Part shown: positions 12,797 to 20,555 of the stretch, piece after piece | How the letters are laid out: each line of letters begins with the position of its first letter | Numbering within the stretch: the first letter of the stretch is position 1 | IMG/VR virus record: IMGVR_UViG_3300007344_000228 | Coordinates: 1-24,618 of that record | DNA from: a virus | Length of the DNA stretch: 24,618 nucleotides | Strand: one strand, 5' to 3' | Notes under the pieces: generated by a model | What the model saw: only the letters and a program-made list of their open reading frames with translations | Told to the model about the DNA's origin: nothing | The model's database searches: none | Translations under genes and position numbers: made by a program

Positions 12797-13419
12797 TGGC
12801 AAAATACGCACGGGGAAAAAAATCTCAAGCGATAAGCGATAGAAGTGGCCTTCGGGTTCCCTATACGCAATTAAAAACGACTTGGGACGGCCTGCGCGTA
12901 GCGCCAGAAGATTGGGAGCCAAAAAACCCACAATTAACGCCTGCTAAAAATGTTGTTGATGCCACGGCCCTGTTTAATCCACGGCCAGACAATGACCCAG
13001 AAAATGTCGAAATATTTATTGGATTTAATTACGATCCGTTTATAGACCCCCGCCAAAGACCGGGCATTGGAGTTCATGGCAAAGGCAGTGTTGGAAAGGT
13101 ATCAAGATTTGATGTAGAAAACACATCCCAGACTGGCGTTGGTGGCACGGCAGCGGTTGGCACCATTTCACTGCTTATTACTACAGAAATCAGTGTCACA
13201 GGATCATCTGGTTCTGGAGAAGTTGGATCGGAAACGCCAGAAACAAATAAAATTGCCACAGGTCTTGGCGGCACAGGCGGTGTTGGCACAGAATCACTAG
13301 AACTATCAATTTCTGAGACTGGTGCAAACCTTGGTGGCACAGGTGGCGTTGGAAATGAAAGCATAGATATACTTGGCTGGGGTAACGCTGGCTGGGGAGA
13401 AGATGGATGGGGCGAATAA
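12796..13419 (+). CDS. Repeat-containing virion protein with Trp-Gly tail, 207 residues
   Basis: Sits between two adaptor-like genes. Seen: a basic N-terminal section with RGKKSQAISDRSGLRVPYTQ, EDWEPKNPQLTPAKNVVDA and ALFNPRPDNDPENVEIF (to about residue 90), then about five repeats of 20-22 residues, T-G-x-G-G-T-x-x-V-G-T-x-S pattern, starting near residues 92, 113, 135, 155 and 175, and a GWGNAGWGEDGWGE end. The N-terminal ISDRSGxRVPYxxL...PQLTPxxxxDATAL layout is familiar from marine phages. Probably a virion protein whose repeat arm reaches out or wraps; the Trp-Gly tail resembles a segment at residues 217-228 of the nozzle-like protein. Function not known. Confidence 0.72.
   Translation: MAKYARGKKSQAISDRSGLRVPYTQLKTTWDGLRVAPEDWEPKNPQLTPAKNVVDATALFNPRPDNDPENVEIFIGFNYDPFIDPRQRPGIGVHGKGSVGKVSRFDVENTSQTGVGGTAAVGTISLLITTEISVTGSSGSGEVGSETPETNKIATGLGGTGGVGTESLELSISETGANLGGTGGVGNESIDILGWGNAGWGEDGWGE
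13069..13374 (+). repeat. In-frame tandem repeats inside the virion protein
   Basis: About five degenerate coding repeats of 60-66 bases, one per 20-22-residue unit. The last two are the most alike (GLGGTGGVGTESLELSISET and NLGGTGGVGNESIDI). The variation is protein-level, so it reflects duplication with divergence rather than a recent expansion. Confidence 0.7.
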
Positions 13420-13420
13420 C

Positions 13421-14047
13421 ATGAGCTACACAACACTAAAGGCCAACATCCAAGCATTTTTGGAAGATGACTCGACAGAGTTTGTCGCATCAATTGACAC
13501 AATCATAGCGCAGGCCGAAGAAATGATCTTTCAGCGACTGCCAAATATGCCATGCTTCCGCGCCACATCTAGTGCGGCTAATCTTGTGGCAGGCACGGCG
13601 TCATACACAATCCCAACGGCGAGAATGATCCGACAGGTATCAATTACAGACACAAATGTTGTGACGTATCTTGACCACAGGGTTGATTCTTACATCCGAG
13701 ATTACTGGCCCAATGCAACAACTCAAGGCACCCCACGCATGTACAGCACAGATAGCGCAGGAACGGCTGGGACAGTCATTACATTGGCACCTACGCCATC
13801 AGCAGCTTTGGCCTATAGCGTAGACTTTATTGCGCCTGAGACGGGCCTCAGTTCTTCTAATGCTAATACATGGATAGACACTAACGCGCCTGCGGTTATG
13901 CTTGCTGCGGCTCTTTACGAGGCTTCTGCGTTTTTAAAAGCGCCAGAAACTTTATCCCTGTATAAAACCCAATTTGACGAGGCGGTGCAATCTCAGGTAC
14001 AAGAGATGCAACGCGATTACGCAGCAGAATACAACGGAGGCATATAA
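13421..14047 (+). CDS. Second adaptor/tail-completion-like protein, 208 residues
   Basis: Start ATG 13421, just after the previous stop; an upstream ATG in frame at 13373 would overlap the repeat gene's conserved tail and is rejected. Seen: MSYTTLKANIQAFLEDDSTE, IDTIIAQAEEMIFQRLPNM, PCFRATSSAANLVAGTASYT, IPTARMIRQVSITD, TPRMYSTD, then VITLAPTPSAALAYSVDF and a C-terminal helical tail AVMLAAALYEASAFLKAPET. The YxxLKxxIQxFLE...FVxxIxxxIxxxExxI...F plus LxPxP strand layout fits the phage adaptor family of short-tailed marine phages, likely in the neck or tail hub. Overlaps the next ATG. A role as tail tubular A-like protein is inferred. Confidence 0.75.
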   Translation: MSYTTLKANIQAFLEDDSTEFVASIDTIIAQAEEMIFQRLPNMPCFRATSSAANLVAGTASYTIPTARMIRQVSITDTNVVTYLDHRVDSYIRDYWPNATTQGTPRMYSTDSAGTAGTVITLAPTPSAALAYSVDFIAPETGLSSSNANTWIDTNAPAVMLAAALYEASAFLKAPETLSLYKTQFDEAVQSQVQEMQRDYAAEYNGGI

Positions 14048-14487
14048 TGGCTATCACACAAGCGATGTCCACACTTTTTAAAAAAGATGTTCTGTTGGGT
14101 GATCATCACCTAGACAGTGACAATATTTACATTGCGCTATACACCAGCAGCGCAACTCTGAACGCGACTACTGATGGTTATACAACCAGCAATGAAGTTG
14201 CCAACGGCAACGGATACACAACAGGCGGCAATGCTTTGGCAAGTAAGGCAGTGACCGAAAACAGCACAAGCGGTGTTTTTGATGCGGCTGATCCAGAGTG
14301 GACAAGCGCAACATTCACAGCCCGTGGTGCTTTGATTTACAACAAAACGCTAGGCGATGCATCTTCAAACGCAAGAGGCGCAATTGCCATTCTTGATTTT
14401 GGCGGTGACTTTTCTGTTTCTGGTGGTAATTTTAAAATTGTATTCCCAGCAGCAACTGCAAACAATGCAATTGTAAGGATCGACTAA
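14047..14487 (+). CDS. Small beta-rich virion/tail protein, 146 residues
   Basis: ATG 14047 overlaps the upstream TAA, with GGAGG at 14036-14040. Seen: DNIYIALYTSSATLNATTDG, YTTSNEVANGNGYTTGGNAL, DPEWTSATFTARGALIYNKT, GAIAILDFGGDFSVSGGNF, KIVFPAATANNAIVRID. The IxIALYTSSAxL...GYTxGG...W.SATxTARGALIYN...AIAxLDFGGD layout is a common marine phage virion protein. It is probably attached to the tail or fibre; its partner is not known. Confidence 0.78.
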   Translation: MAITQAMSTLFKKDVLLGDHHLDSDNIYIALYTSSATLNATTDGYTTSNEVANGNGYTTGGNALASKAVTENSTSGVFDAADPEWTSATFTARGALIYNKTLGDASSNARGAIAILDFGGDFSVSGGNFKIVFPAATANNAIVRID

Positions 14488-14488
14488 A

Positions 14489-15682
14489 ATGGCTTCAACC
14501 TATGTAAACGACTTACGCCTCAATGAAATGGCGACTGGCGATCAGTCGGGAGCATGGGGAACAGTCACAAACCTAAACTTGGAAATGATTGCAGAGGCAT
14601 TTGCTTATGGCACTGAAGCTATTGCGAATGCCTCTACACACACGATCACCGTCCCAGATGGTGCCAAAGGTGATGAACGAAGGTTCTATCTCAAATGCAC
14701 AGGCGGCGGTCAGGCTTGCACAGTCACACTTGCACCAAACACCGTTTCAAAAGTTTGGATGATTGAGAATGCAACTAGCTATACTCTGACATTCACTCAA
14801 GGCTCTGGAGCGAATGTTGCAGTTCTTGCTGGTCAGGTCAAAATGATTGCCACAGATGGCGCAGGATCAGGTGCAGTAATTTATGATCTTTTGACAGACG
14901 TAAATCTGGCTGGGACAACACACTTTGACAACATTGATGTTGATGGAACAGTAAATGTTGGAGTTGATGACACTGGTTATGACGTCAAGTTTTTTGGAGA
15001 TACTGCCAGTGCTTTTATGCAGTGGGATGCAAGTGCAGACGATTTAATTCTTGGCGGCGATGCAGGATTAATTGTCCCAGAGGGCCAGATTACAATTGCA
15101 TCTACCGCAATGACCAGTTCAGCGGCTGACTTAAACCAGCTTGACGGGAAAGTAGCTAAGACCGCTGGCTTGGAAACGATTTGGGTTCCTGCGGCAGCTA
15201 TGTACCCCAGCACAACCAATCCATGCAGTGACTTGACACAAGTTGAAACAACGGCGCTAAGACCTGATCTAAAGGTGCTAGACTTTGCGGCGGATGCGGA
15301 TGATTTTGCTCAGTTCTCAATCGCATTTCCAAAATCTTGGAATGAAGGAGTGATAAAGTTCCAAGTTTTTTGGACACCTAGCACCACAAATACTGGGGAT
15401 TGCATATGGGGATTGCAGGGCGTTTCGGTTGCCGATGGTGCCACTATAGATGTTGCGTTTGGTACAGCCGTAACGGTTACAGACGCAGGGATAGGCACGG
15501 TAGAAGATCAGCAGGTTTCGCCCTTAAGCGGCGAAGTTACCCTCACAAACGCTGCTGTTGATACGCAAACTTATTTCCAAATATTTAGAGATGCTAATGC
15601 GGGAGGCGATACATTTACTGGAGTGTCTCGTTTACTAGGCATTAAACTGTTCTTTACCACCGATGCGGCGAATGATGCGTAG
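14489..15682 (+). CDS. Tail fibre/appendage protein, 397 residues
   Basis: Seen: MASTYVNDLRLNEMATGDQS with SGAWGTVTNLNLEMIAEAF, a Thr-rich beta part (HTITVPDGAKGDERRFYLK), VNVGVDDTGYDVKFFGDTA and AFMQWDASADDLILGGDAG (about residues 154-190), then AMTSSAADLNQLDGK, followed by a beta C-terminal domain. The YVNDLRLxEMxTGDxSGxWGxVTNxNLE opening and the DDTGYDVKFFGDTAxAFMQWDAS segment are typical of marine phage fibre proteins that precede glycine-rich tips. Probably trimeric and attached to the tail or baseplate. The variable C-terminal part may carry the receptor contact. Confidence 0.8.
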   Translation: MASTYVNDLRLNEMATGDQSGAWGTVTNLNLEMIAEAFAYGTEAIANASTHTITVPDGAKGDERRFYLKCTGGGQACTVTLAPNTVSKVWMIENATSYTLTFTQGSGANVAVLAGQVKMIATDGAGSGAVIYDLLTDVNLAGTTHFDNIDVDGTVNVGVDDTGYDVKFFGDTASAFMQWDASADDLILGGDAGLIVPEGQITIASTAMTSSAADLNQLDGKVAKTAGLETIWVPAAAMYPSTTNPCSDLTQVETTALRPDLKVLDFAADADDFAQFSIAFPKSWNEGVIKFQVFWTPSTTNTGDCIWGLQGVSVADGATIDVAFGTAVTVTDAGIGTVEDQQVSPLSGEVTLTNAAVDTQTYFQIFRDANAGGDTFTGVSRLLGIKLFFTTDAANDA

Positions 15683-15691
15683 GAGATAGCA

Positions 15692-16615
15692 ATGAGTTTT
15701 GGTTATCAGGTGTTGGGTTTTGGCGGTTATCCAAATAGGGACGTACCAAGGGATGTAACTTATCTTGTGGTGGCAGGTGGTGGCGGTGGTTCTAATACTT
15801 ATGGAGGTGGTGGTGGCGCAGGTGGCTACCGCACTGGCACCTTATCGTCCAAAGGAACAGTAACAATTACGGTTGGGGCTGGTGGCGCACAAACGCCTGT
15901 CGGTGGTTATAATGCTGGGGGCCAAGGTTCTAACTCTGTGTTCTCTTCAATTACCTCTGCAGGTGGTGGCTATGGTGGATGGTCAGGGCCGGGTCGTGGC
16001 GTAGGAAATTTTGGCGCACCTGCTGCTGGTGGTTCTGGTGGTGGTGCAGGTGACGATTATGCTCGTTACACACAAACAGGGGGTGCTGGAAACACGCCTT
16101 CAACTAGCCCATCACAGGGTAACGCAGGTGGAACATCGGGAGGTGATTTTGCTGGTTCAGGCGGTGGTGGAGCTAGTGCAGCAGGTGGTTCACCTACTGA
16201 TGAAGGTGGTACTTGGTTGCAAGGCGGGGTTGGCGGGGCAGGTTCAGCTAATTCAATTACAGGTGCTTCTGTTACATATGCAGGTGGTGGCGGTGGTGGT
16301 AATTTACAATTTGGTGATGGCGCAGGGGGAGTTGCAGGAGCAGGTGGTGCAGGTGGCGGTGGCGCAGGTGGTGCAAATGCTGAAGACGGCGCAGGTACTG
16401 CAGGAACAGTAAACACTGGTGGTGGCGGCGGCGGGGGCGGTGATGGTAGTGCAAACCAAGGTGCTGCAGGTGGTTCTGGTGTGGTAATCATTAGCTATGA
16501 TGATGGATTTGATGATCTTGCTTCAGTTGGTGCAGGTTTGACCTACACAAAATCTTCTTCTGGGGGCAACACAATCTACAAATTTACTGCGGGCACAGGA
16601 GACATTACATTCTGA
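15692..16615 (+). CDS. Glycine-rich tail-fibre tip/adhesin-like protein, 307 residues
   Basis: Probably binds the host surface. Seen: a short N-terminal part (FGYQVLGFGGYPNRDVPRD), VTYLVVAGGGGGSNTYGGGG, then a long glycine-rich region (about 25-265) with GGGAGG, GGAGAGG and polyGly runs, and a C-terminal GGSGVVIISYDDGFDDL then TYTKSSSGGNTIYKFTAGTG. The VTYLVVAGGGGG...VTVGAGG...GGSGVVII...YKFTAGTGxI layout is a well-known phage fibre type; polyGly helices of this kind appear in the tip adhesin gp38 of T4-like phages and may form compact polyproline-II bundles. The preceding fibre gene probably carries it. Ribosome site TAGGAG at 15680-15685. The low-complexity region is likely a hot spot for length variation. 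Confidence 0.82.
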   Translation: MSFGYQVLGFGGYPNRDVPRDVTYLVVAGGGGGSNTYGGGGGAGGYRTGTLSSKGTVTITVGAGGAQTPVGGYNAGGQGSNSVFSSITSAGGGYGGWSGPGRGVGNFGAPAAGGSGGGAGDDYARYTQTGGAGNTPSTSPSQGNAGGTSGGDFAGSGGGGASAAGGSPTDEGGTWLQGGVGGAGSANSITGASVTYAGGGGGGNLQFGDGAGGVAGAGGAGGGGAGGANAEDGAGTAGTVNTGGGGGGGGDGSANQGAAGGSGVVIISYDDGFDDLASVGAGLTYTKSSSGGNTIYKFTAGTGDITF

Positions 16616-16962
16616 TGGCACATTATGCATTCCTTAATGAAAACAACATTGTAACTGAAGTTATCGTTGGCAAAGACGAAACGGATACCACCCACGATTG
16701 GGAACAGTTCTACGGAAATTTGCGTGGGCAAACTTGTAAACGAACTTCTTATAACAACAACTATAGAAAAAACTACGCAGCACTTGGTGATACATTTGAT
16801 GCTGGGCGTGATGCTTTTTATAGACCGCAACCTTATCCTAGTTGGGTGCTAAACGAAACAACCTGCGTGTGGGAGCCACCTGTGGCGAAGCCGTCAGATG
16901 CTAGTTTCACGAAACACTACACTTGGAACGAAGACACAACAAGCTGGACAGAGGTAACTTAA
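16615..16962 (+). CDS. Fibre-associated conserved phage protein, 115 residues
   Basis: ATG 16615 overlaps the adhesin gene's TGA. Seen: MAHYAFLNENNIVTEVIVGK, a GQTCKRTSYNNNYRKNYAAL block, GDTFDAGRDAFYRPQPYPSW, LNETTCVWEPPVAKPSDAS and YTWNEDTTSWTEV. This arrangement (AxLxxNNIVTxVIV...TSYNxNxRKNYAxxGxxxDxxxDAFxxPxPYPSWxLNETTCxWExP...YxWNExTxSW) is a very frequent marine phage protein, best known from cyanophages, usually by fibre genes. I know no settled function; a fibre tip or assembly chaperone is plausible. Two Cys could pair. Confidence 0.82.
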   Translation: MAHYAFLNENNIVTEVIVGKDETDTTHDWEQFYGNLRGQTCKRTSYNNNYRKNYAALGDTFDAGRDAFYRPQPYPSWVLNETTCVWEPPVAKPSDASFTKHYTWNEDTTSWTEVT

Positions 16963-17156
16963 TGGACAAACGAACAGTGTCATCTGCACACAGCAGAATT
17001 GATGACTTGAACATTACCTTTGCGTCCCTACGCACAGAGGTGACCATACAGCACAAAGAGCTGTTTACGAGGGTGAAGCGTTTAGAGGCGATTATGATCG
17101 GTGCCAGTGCGGCGATAATCGTGATGCTGATGACTGTACTAACAAAAATGGGATAA
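16962..17156 (+). CDS. XhlA-like lysis accessory protein, 64 residues
   Basis: Start ATG 16962 overlaps the previous TAA (TAATG); an upstream in-frame ATG at 16923 lies within the previous gene and is rejected. Seen: a polar helical N-terminus with coiled-coil spacing (SRIDDLNITFASLRTEVTIQ, HKELFTRVKRLEA) and one membrane segment, IMIGASAAIIVMLMTVLT (44-61), then KMG. This resembles haemolysin XhlA-type proteins, which help holins in phage lysis. Directly followed by holin-like and endolysin genes, so a lysis role is well supported by context; an unusual spanin would be the alternative. Confidence 0.65.
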   Translation: MDKRTVSSAHSRIDDLNITFASLRTEVTIQHKELFTRVKRLEAIMIGASAAIIVMLMTVLTKMG

Positions 17157-17160
17157 AACT

Positions 17161-17364
17161 ATGACACCAGAGACGTTTGATAAATTCAAAGTTTTGCCGC
17201 GAATAATGATGCTGGCTGTTACGGTATTGACGTATCAAAGTGTTCACTGGTTTATGTCTATCCCCCCAGATCAAGTAACAAATGCCCAAGCGGGTTTGGT
17301 TAGCGTCTGTATGGGCGCACTCACTGGCTGTTTTGGCATCTTCATAAACGGTGAAAAAGCATGA
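17161..17364 (+). CDS. Small holin-like membrane protein, 67 residues
   Basis: Seen: MTPETFDKFKVLPRIMMLAV, with membrane segment LPRIMMLAVTVLTYQSVHWF (12-31), short loop SIPPDQVTNAQ, second segment AGLVSVCMGALTGCFGIFI (44-62), then a short polar end. Two membrane helices with a short loop and size under 80 residues fit a class II holin-type topology. The MTPETFDKxKxxPRxMMxxxTVxxYxxVxWFM...GALTG layout is one I know from marine phages as a holin. Its stop overlaps the next gene's ATG (ATGA), so expression is coupled. Confidence 0.72.
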   Translation: MTPETFDKFKVLPRIMMLAVTVLTYQSVHWFMSIPPDQVTNAQAGLVSVCMGALTGCFGIFINGEKA

Positions 17365-17819
17365 TGGCTCTTCTGGGAAGCCTGCTGGGCTTCGGATCAT
17401 CGTTTCTGCCGTCAGTTCTTGATTACTTCAAGGCCAATCAGCAGCAGAAGCACCGCATTGAAATGATGCAAATCGAGACAGAGCTTGCCCAAAAGCGTTC
17501 TGAGATGAAGCTGGTAGAGCTAGATAAAAAGGCAGACATCGAAGAAACAAAGGGGCTGTACGCACATGATCGATCTATCGACGCTGGCGGATTTATCAAC
17601 GGTCTTCGGGGTAGTGTTCGTCCTATCGTTACTTATGCCTTTTTCGGATTGTTCGTAGCTACGAAAGTGGTCATCATGGTCAAGGTAACGCAGGCTGGTG
17701 GTGATTGGATGCAGGCAGTTGATCTCATGTGGGATGGGGAGACATCTGGATTATTCAGCGCAGTTCTGGCATTCTGGTTTGGAAATCGGGCAATCAGTAA
17801 ATACGCAGGACAGAAATGA
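17361..17819 (+). CDS. Three-helix holin of the gene-transfer-agent type, 152 residues
   Basis: Probably opens the inner membrane or sets lysis timing. Seen: an N-terminal hydrophobic helix MMALLGSLLGFGSSFLPSVL (1-20), a coiled-coil-like charged region (about 24-65), RGSVRPIVTYAFFGLFVATK (83-102) with the SVRP motif at the second membrane helix, and a third hydrophobic stretch GLFSAVLAFWFGNRAISKYA. The SVRPxxTYxxF...TxxxFxxVxxFWFGxRxxxK pattern is that of the three-transmembrane holin family known from alphaproteobacterial gene transfer agents. Placed right before the endolysin, overlapping by ATGA. Two methionines (17361, 17364) could start translation. Confidence 0.8.
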   Translation: MMALLGSLLGFGSSFLPSVLDYFKANQQQKHRIEMMQIETELAQKRSEMKLVELDKKADIEETKGLYAHDRSIDAGGFINGLRGSVRPIVTYAFFGLFVATKVVIMVKVTQAGGDWMQAVDLMWDGETSGLFSAVLAFWFGNRAISKYAGQK

Positions 17820-18640
17820 TATTATCGTCGGGGCAAATTGAGCAGCTACTGCATGGCAACAAAGACTGGAAATCTTGGGAGCAGCCTCTCAAAGATATTC
17901 TTGCCAAGTACCAGATCAACACGCCCCAACGCATTGCAATGTTTATCGCCCAGTGTGGGCATGAAAGCCTGAACTTTACGGTACTAGAAGAAAATCTAAA
18001 TTACTCTGCAAAGGGCTTAAATGCAGTATTCGGAAAATATTTTCAGAGGGCAGGGCGGGACGCAAATGCATTTCACCGCCAGCCAGAACGCATAGCTAAC
18101 GTGGTCTATGCAGATCGCATGGGCAACAGCAATGCAGCGTCAGGTGATGGCTGGAAGTACCGTGGTCGCGGGGTCATACAATTAACTGGGGCGCATAACT
18201 ATGCGATGTTCGCGGATGCAGTTGGAAAAAAACTGTCCCAAATAATTGAATATGTCAGCACCAAAGATGGCGCACTGGAAAGCGCCTGCTGGTTCTGGAA
18301 TAGAAATGACCTTAATAGATATGCCGACAACGGCGACATTAAAAGCGCAACTAAACGAATTAACGGCGGCTATAACGGCCTGTCTGATCGGGAGCATCAC
18401 TACCACCGCGCAATGTCTGTACTAGATGGCTCATACAAGCCCCAGACAGCCCCTGTGCTGCTCAAGGTTGGCTCTATAGGCCCAGAGGTCATAAAAGTGC
18501 AGGAGGCGCTTAATTTGGACGCTGACGGCGTATATGGCTTAATGACCAAAACGGCTGTCATGGATTGGCAGAAAAGAAATGACTTGACTGAAGACGGGAT
18601 AGTTGGCCCTAAGACTTATGCTGCCCTGATCGGAGAATAA
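17816..18640 (+). CDS. GH19 endolysin with C-terminal peptidoglycan-binding domain, 274 residues
   Basis: Cuts peptidoglycan glycan chains at the end of infection. Seen: an N-terminal GH19 (chitinase class I-like) domain, with IAMFIAQCGHESLNFTVLEE (40-59) holding Glu50 in HES and Glu59 in ENLNY, matching catalytic positions of phage GH19 lysozymes; then KYRGRGVIQLTGAHNYAMF, a WFWNRNDLNRYAD stretch and TKRINGGYNGLSDREHHY. The C-terminal LLKVGSIGPEVIKVQEALNL and DADGVYGLMTKTAVMDWQKR with GIVGPKTYAAL is a peptidoglycan_binding_1 domain. No signal peptide or membrane anchor, so release depends on the holins. Overlaps the upstream holin by ATGA. Confidence 0.9.
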   Translation: MILSSGQIEQLLHGNKDWKSWEQPLKDILAKYQINTPQRIAMFIAQCGHESLNFTVLEENLNYSAKGLNAVFGKYFQRAGRDANAFHRQPERIANVVYADRMGNSNAASGDGWKYRGRGVIQLTGAHNYAMFADAVGKKLSQIIEYVSTKDGALESACWFWNRNDLNRYADNGDIKSATKRINGGYNGLSDREHHYHRAMSVLDGSYKPQTAPVLLKVGSIGPEVIKVQEALNLDADGVYGLMTKTAVMDWQKRNDLTEDGIVGPKTYAALIGE

Positions 18641-18641
18641 G

Positions 18642-20555
18642 ATGTCACTGCAATTGCTGAAATACAACGCTGGCATCGTCAAAGATACCACAGAATATTC
18701 TGCTGGCAAAAACGGCCCATTTTATGTGGACAGTGACCTTGTTCGTTTTGTGAACGGATACCCAGAAAAAATTGGTGGATGGGAAAAAGATGTATTTTAC
18801 GCATTAGATTCGGATGGAGAAACAACATCTACTGAAGCTACGCTGACTGGCGTTGGTCGAAAAATGGTTTTTTGGAGAGGTGTAGATGGTACAGATCGAA
18901 TAGCTGTCGGAACACACAATCATCTCTACATAATTCAAAACAACGCAATTTATGACATTACGCCATTGCGAAAAACCACAAGCAATCTTTCTAATCCTTT
19001 GGTCGTGACCAATGGCAGCACAACCATTACTGTAACCGATAACTCTCATGGCGCTTCAGACGGTGATTGGGTTGTAATAAATTCTGCCACTGCCACAGGC
19101 GGCATATCTGCCGAAACAATCAACAGAATGGCAGGGTATCAAATAACCTATATTGATGCCAATTCTTATTCAATACAATCGCCCGATGCAGCAACAAGTG
19201 GAGCCACAGGCGGCGGTACGACAATAGACATAAAATATCTTATTGGTGCCGCAGAAGGATTAGGCACACAAAGTGCTGCTCCCGCTCTGGGTTGGGGCGT
19301 TGGTGGATGGGGTGAATCAACGTGGAACACGCCAAGAGCTTTATCTCTGTCTCAAGTCAATCTTGAAAACTCTTCATGGAGTTTAAATATTTGGGGCGAA
19401 GATTTAATTGCCAATGTCAGGGGTGGACGGATATATTATTGGGATACATCTGGCCTAATCACAGCACGGGCCGTCCTTGTGTCTAGCCTTGCAGGGGCGG
19501 CGTCTGTTCCTGCTGAAGTTCGGGCAACTGTTGTCAGCTTTCCTGACAGACATTTTATTGCTGCTGGAGCTAGTGCGTATGTTGCGGCAGATGGAAGTTC
19601 TGGAACATTAGACCCAATGTTGGTTCGCTGGTCTACGCAAGAGGATTTTACAAAATTTGCTCCAACAGCACTCAATACTGCTGGCGATCAAAGACTTGAA
19701 GTTGGAACCAAAATTGTTGCTTTGGTTAACACGCGAGAAGAAACTATAATAAGCACCGACGAGGCTATCTATGGCATGACATTCGTTGGTGACCCATTTA
19801 TATTTTCGTTTAGATTGCTTGGCACTGGCACTAGCGCAATTGGCTTAAACTCTATGATTGCAATCGACGGCAATACATATTGGATGGGCAATAGATCGTT
19901 CTATATATACGATGGTGTAATTAACGAAATACCATGCCCATTAAAGCATTTTGTCTTTGATAGATTGCAGACATCATTTTTTGATAAAACTGTGGCTGGT
20001 CATAATGTCGAATTTAACGAAGTAACGTGGTTCTATGTCTCTGACCAAAATACAGCAGGGACAACTAATCCAGAGCCAGACAGTTATGTGACCTATAATT
20101 ACAACGAAAAAGTATGGTCGATTGGATCAATGGACAGAACAGTGTGGAACGATGCATTCGGCTCCCGCGAAAAACCATTTGCATTTAGCCCTCAAGGCTT
20201 TTTGTACAACCATGAGACAGGGACAAGTAACGATGGCGCAGCTATGACTGCATTTATTGAGGCAGCGCCCCGTGAAATCACAGCAGAGGGCGAAAACCTT
20301 TACATGGTGGATCGGATTATTCCTGACGCAACGATGGGGGCCAATAGTACCGTCTCGCTATACATGAACACACGAAAATATCCCAACGCCAGCGAGACTG
20401 TAAAAGGGCCGTTTAATATTACGTCTACAACAGAAAAAATCAGCACTCGCGTCAAGGGTCGGCAAATTGCTTTGAAGTTTGAAAGCACAGGTACGCAAGA
20501 CGAATGGCGGCTTGGTGACCTTCGGATCGACACAAAGATGGATGGATTACGATGA
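18642..20555 (+). CDS. Tail nozzle/DNA-stabilisation-like protein, 637 residues
   Basis: Probably forms the tail knob or closes the packaged head. Seen: KDTTEYSAGKNGPFYVDSDL then VRFVNGYPEKIGGWEKD (N-terminus), HNHLYIIQNNAIYDITPLRK, GWGVGGWGESTW (217-228), SWSLNIWGEDLIANVRGGRI, FPDRHFIAAGASAYVAADGS and repeated beta blades up to KGRQIALKFESTGTQDEWRL with GDLRIDTKMDGLR at the end. This is a common marine short-tailed phage protein, similar in place and pattern (beta-propeller-like) to P22 gp10 or the nozzle of SU10. Its stop overlaps the next gene's ATG. The function label is by analogy; homology to the marine family is clear. Confidence 0.7.
   Translation: MSLQLLKYNAGIVKDTTEYSAGKNGPFYVDSDLVRFVNGYPEKIGGWEKDVFYALDSDGETTSTEATLTGVGRKMVFWRGVDGTDRIAVGTHNHLYIIQNNAIYDITPLRKTTSNLSNPLVVTNGSTTITVTDNSHGASDGDWVVINSATATGGISAETINRMAGYQITYIDANSYSIQSPDAATSGATGGGTTIDIKYLIGAAEGLGTQSAAPALGWGVGGWGESTWNTPRALSLSQVNLENSSWSLNIWGEDLIANVRGGRIYYWDTSGLITARAVLVSSLAGAASVPAEVRATVVSFPDRHFIAAGASAYVAADGSSGTLDPMLVRWSTQEDFTKFAPTALNTAGDQRLEVGTKIVALVNTREETIISTDEAIYGMTFVGDPFIFSFRLLGTGTSAIGLNSMIAIDGNTYWMGNRSFYIYDGVINEIPCPLKHFVFDRLQTSFFDKTVAGHNVEFNEVTWFYVSDQNTAGTTNPEPDSYVTYNYNEKVWSIGSMDRTVWNDAFGSREKPFAFSPQGFLYNHETGTSNDGAAMTAFIEAAPREITAEGENLYMVDRIIPDATMGANSTVSLYMNTRKYPNASETVKGPFNITSTTEKISTRVKGRQIALKFESTGTQDEWRLGDLRIDTKMDGLR

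Noticed and set aside
13373-13420. Upstream ATG for the second adaptor-like gene
   Set aside because: Overlaps the Trp-Gly tail of the previous gene; ATG 13421 gives the usual MSYTTLK start.
13074-13502. Pro/Ser-rich 142-residue ORF on the - strand
   Set aside because: Shadow of the Gly/Thr-rich tandem repeats in the + strand gene.
15770-16470. Short near-repeats as a CRISPR or tandem repeat array
   Set aside because: The repetition is the glycine codon pattern (GGT/GGC/GCA) of a continuous protein-coding frame, with no fixed spacer length.
16066-16491. Long proline-rich ORF on the - strand
   Set aside because: It is the reverse complement of the glycine-rich adhesin region; GGN codons read backwards as proline codons. 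No ribosome site and no other - strand genes nearby.
16923-16961. Upstream ATG for the XhlA-like gene
   Set aside because: It lies within the conserved YTWNE end of the previous gene; ATG 16962 forms the TAATG overlap.
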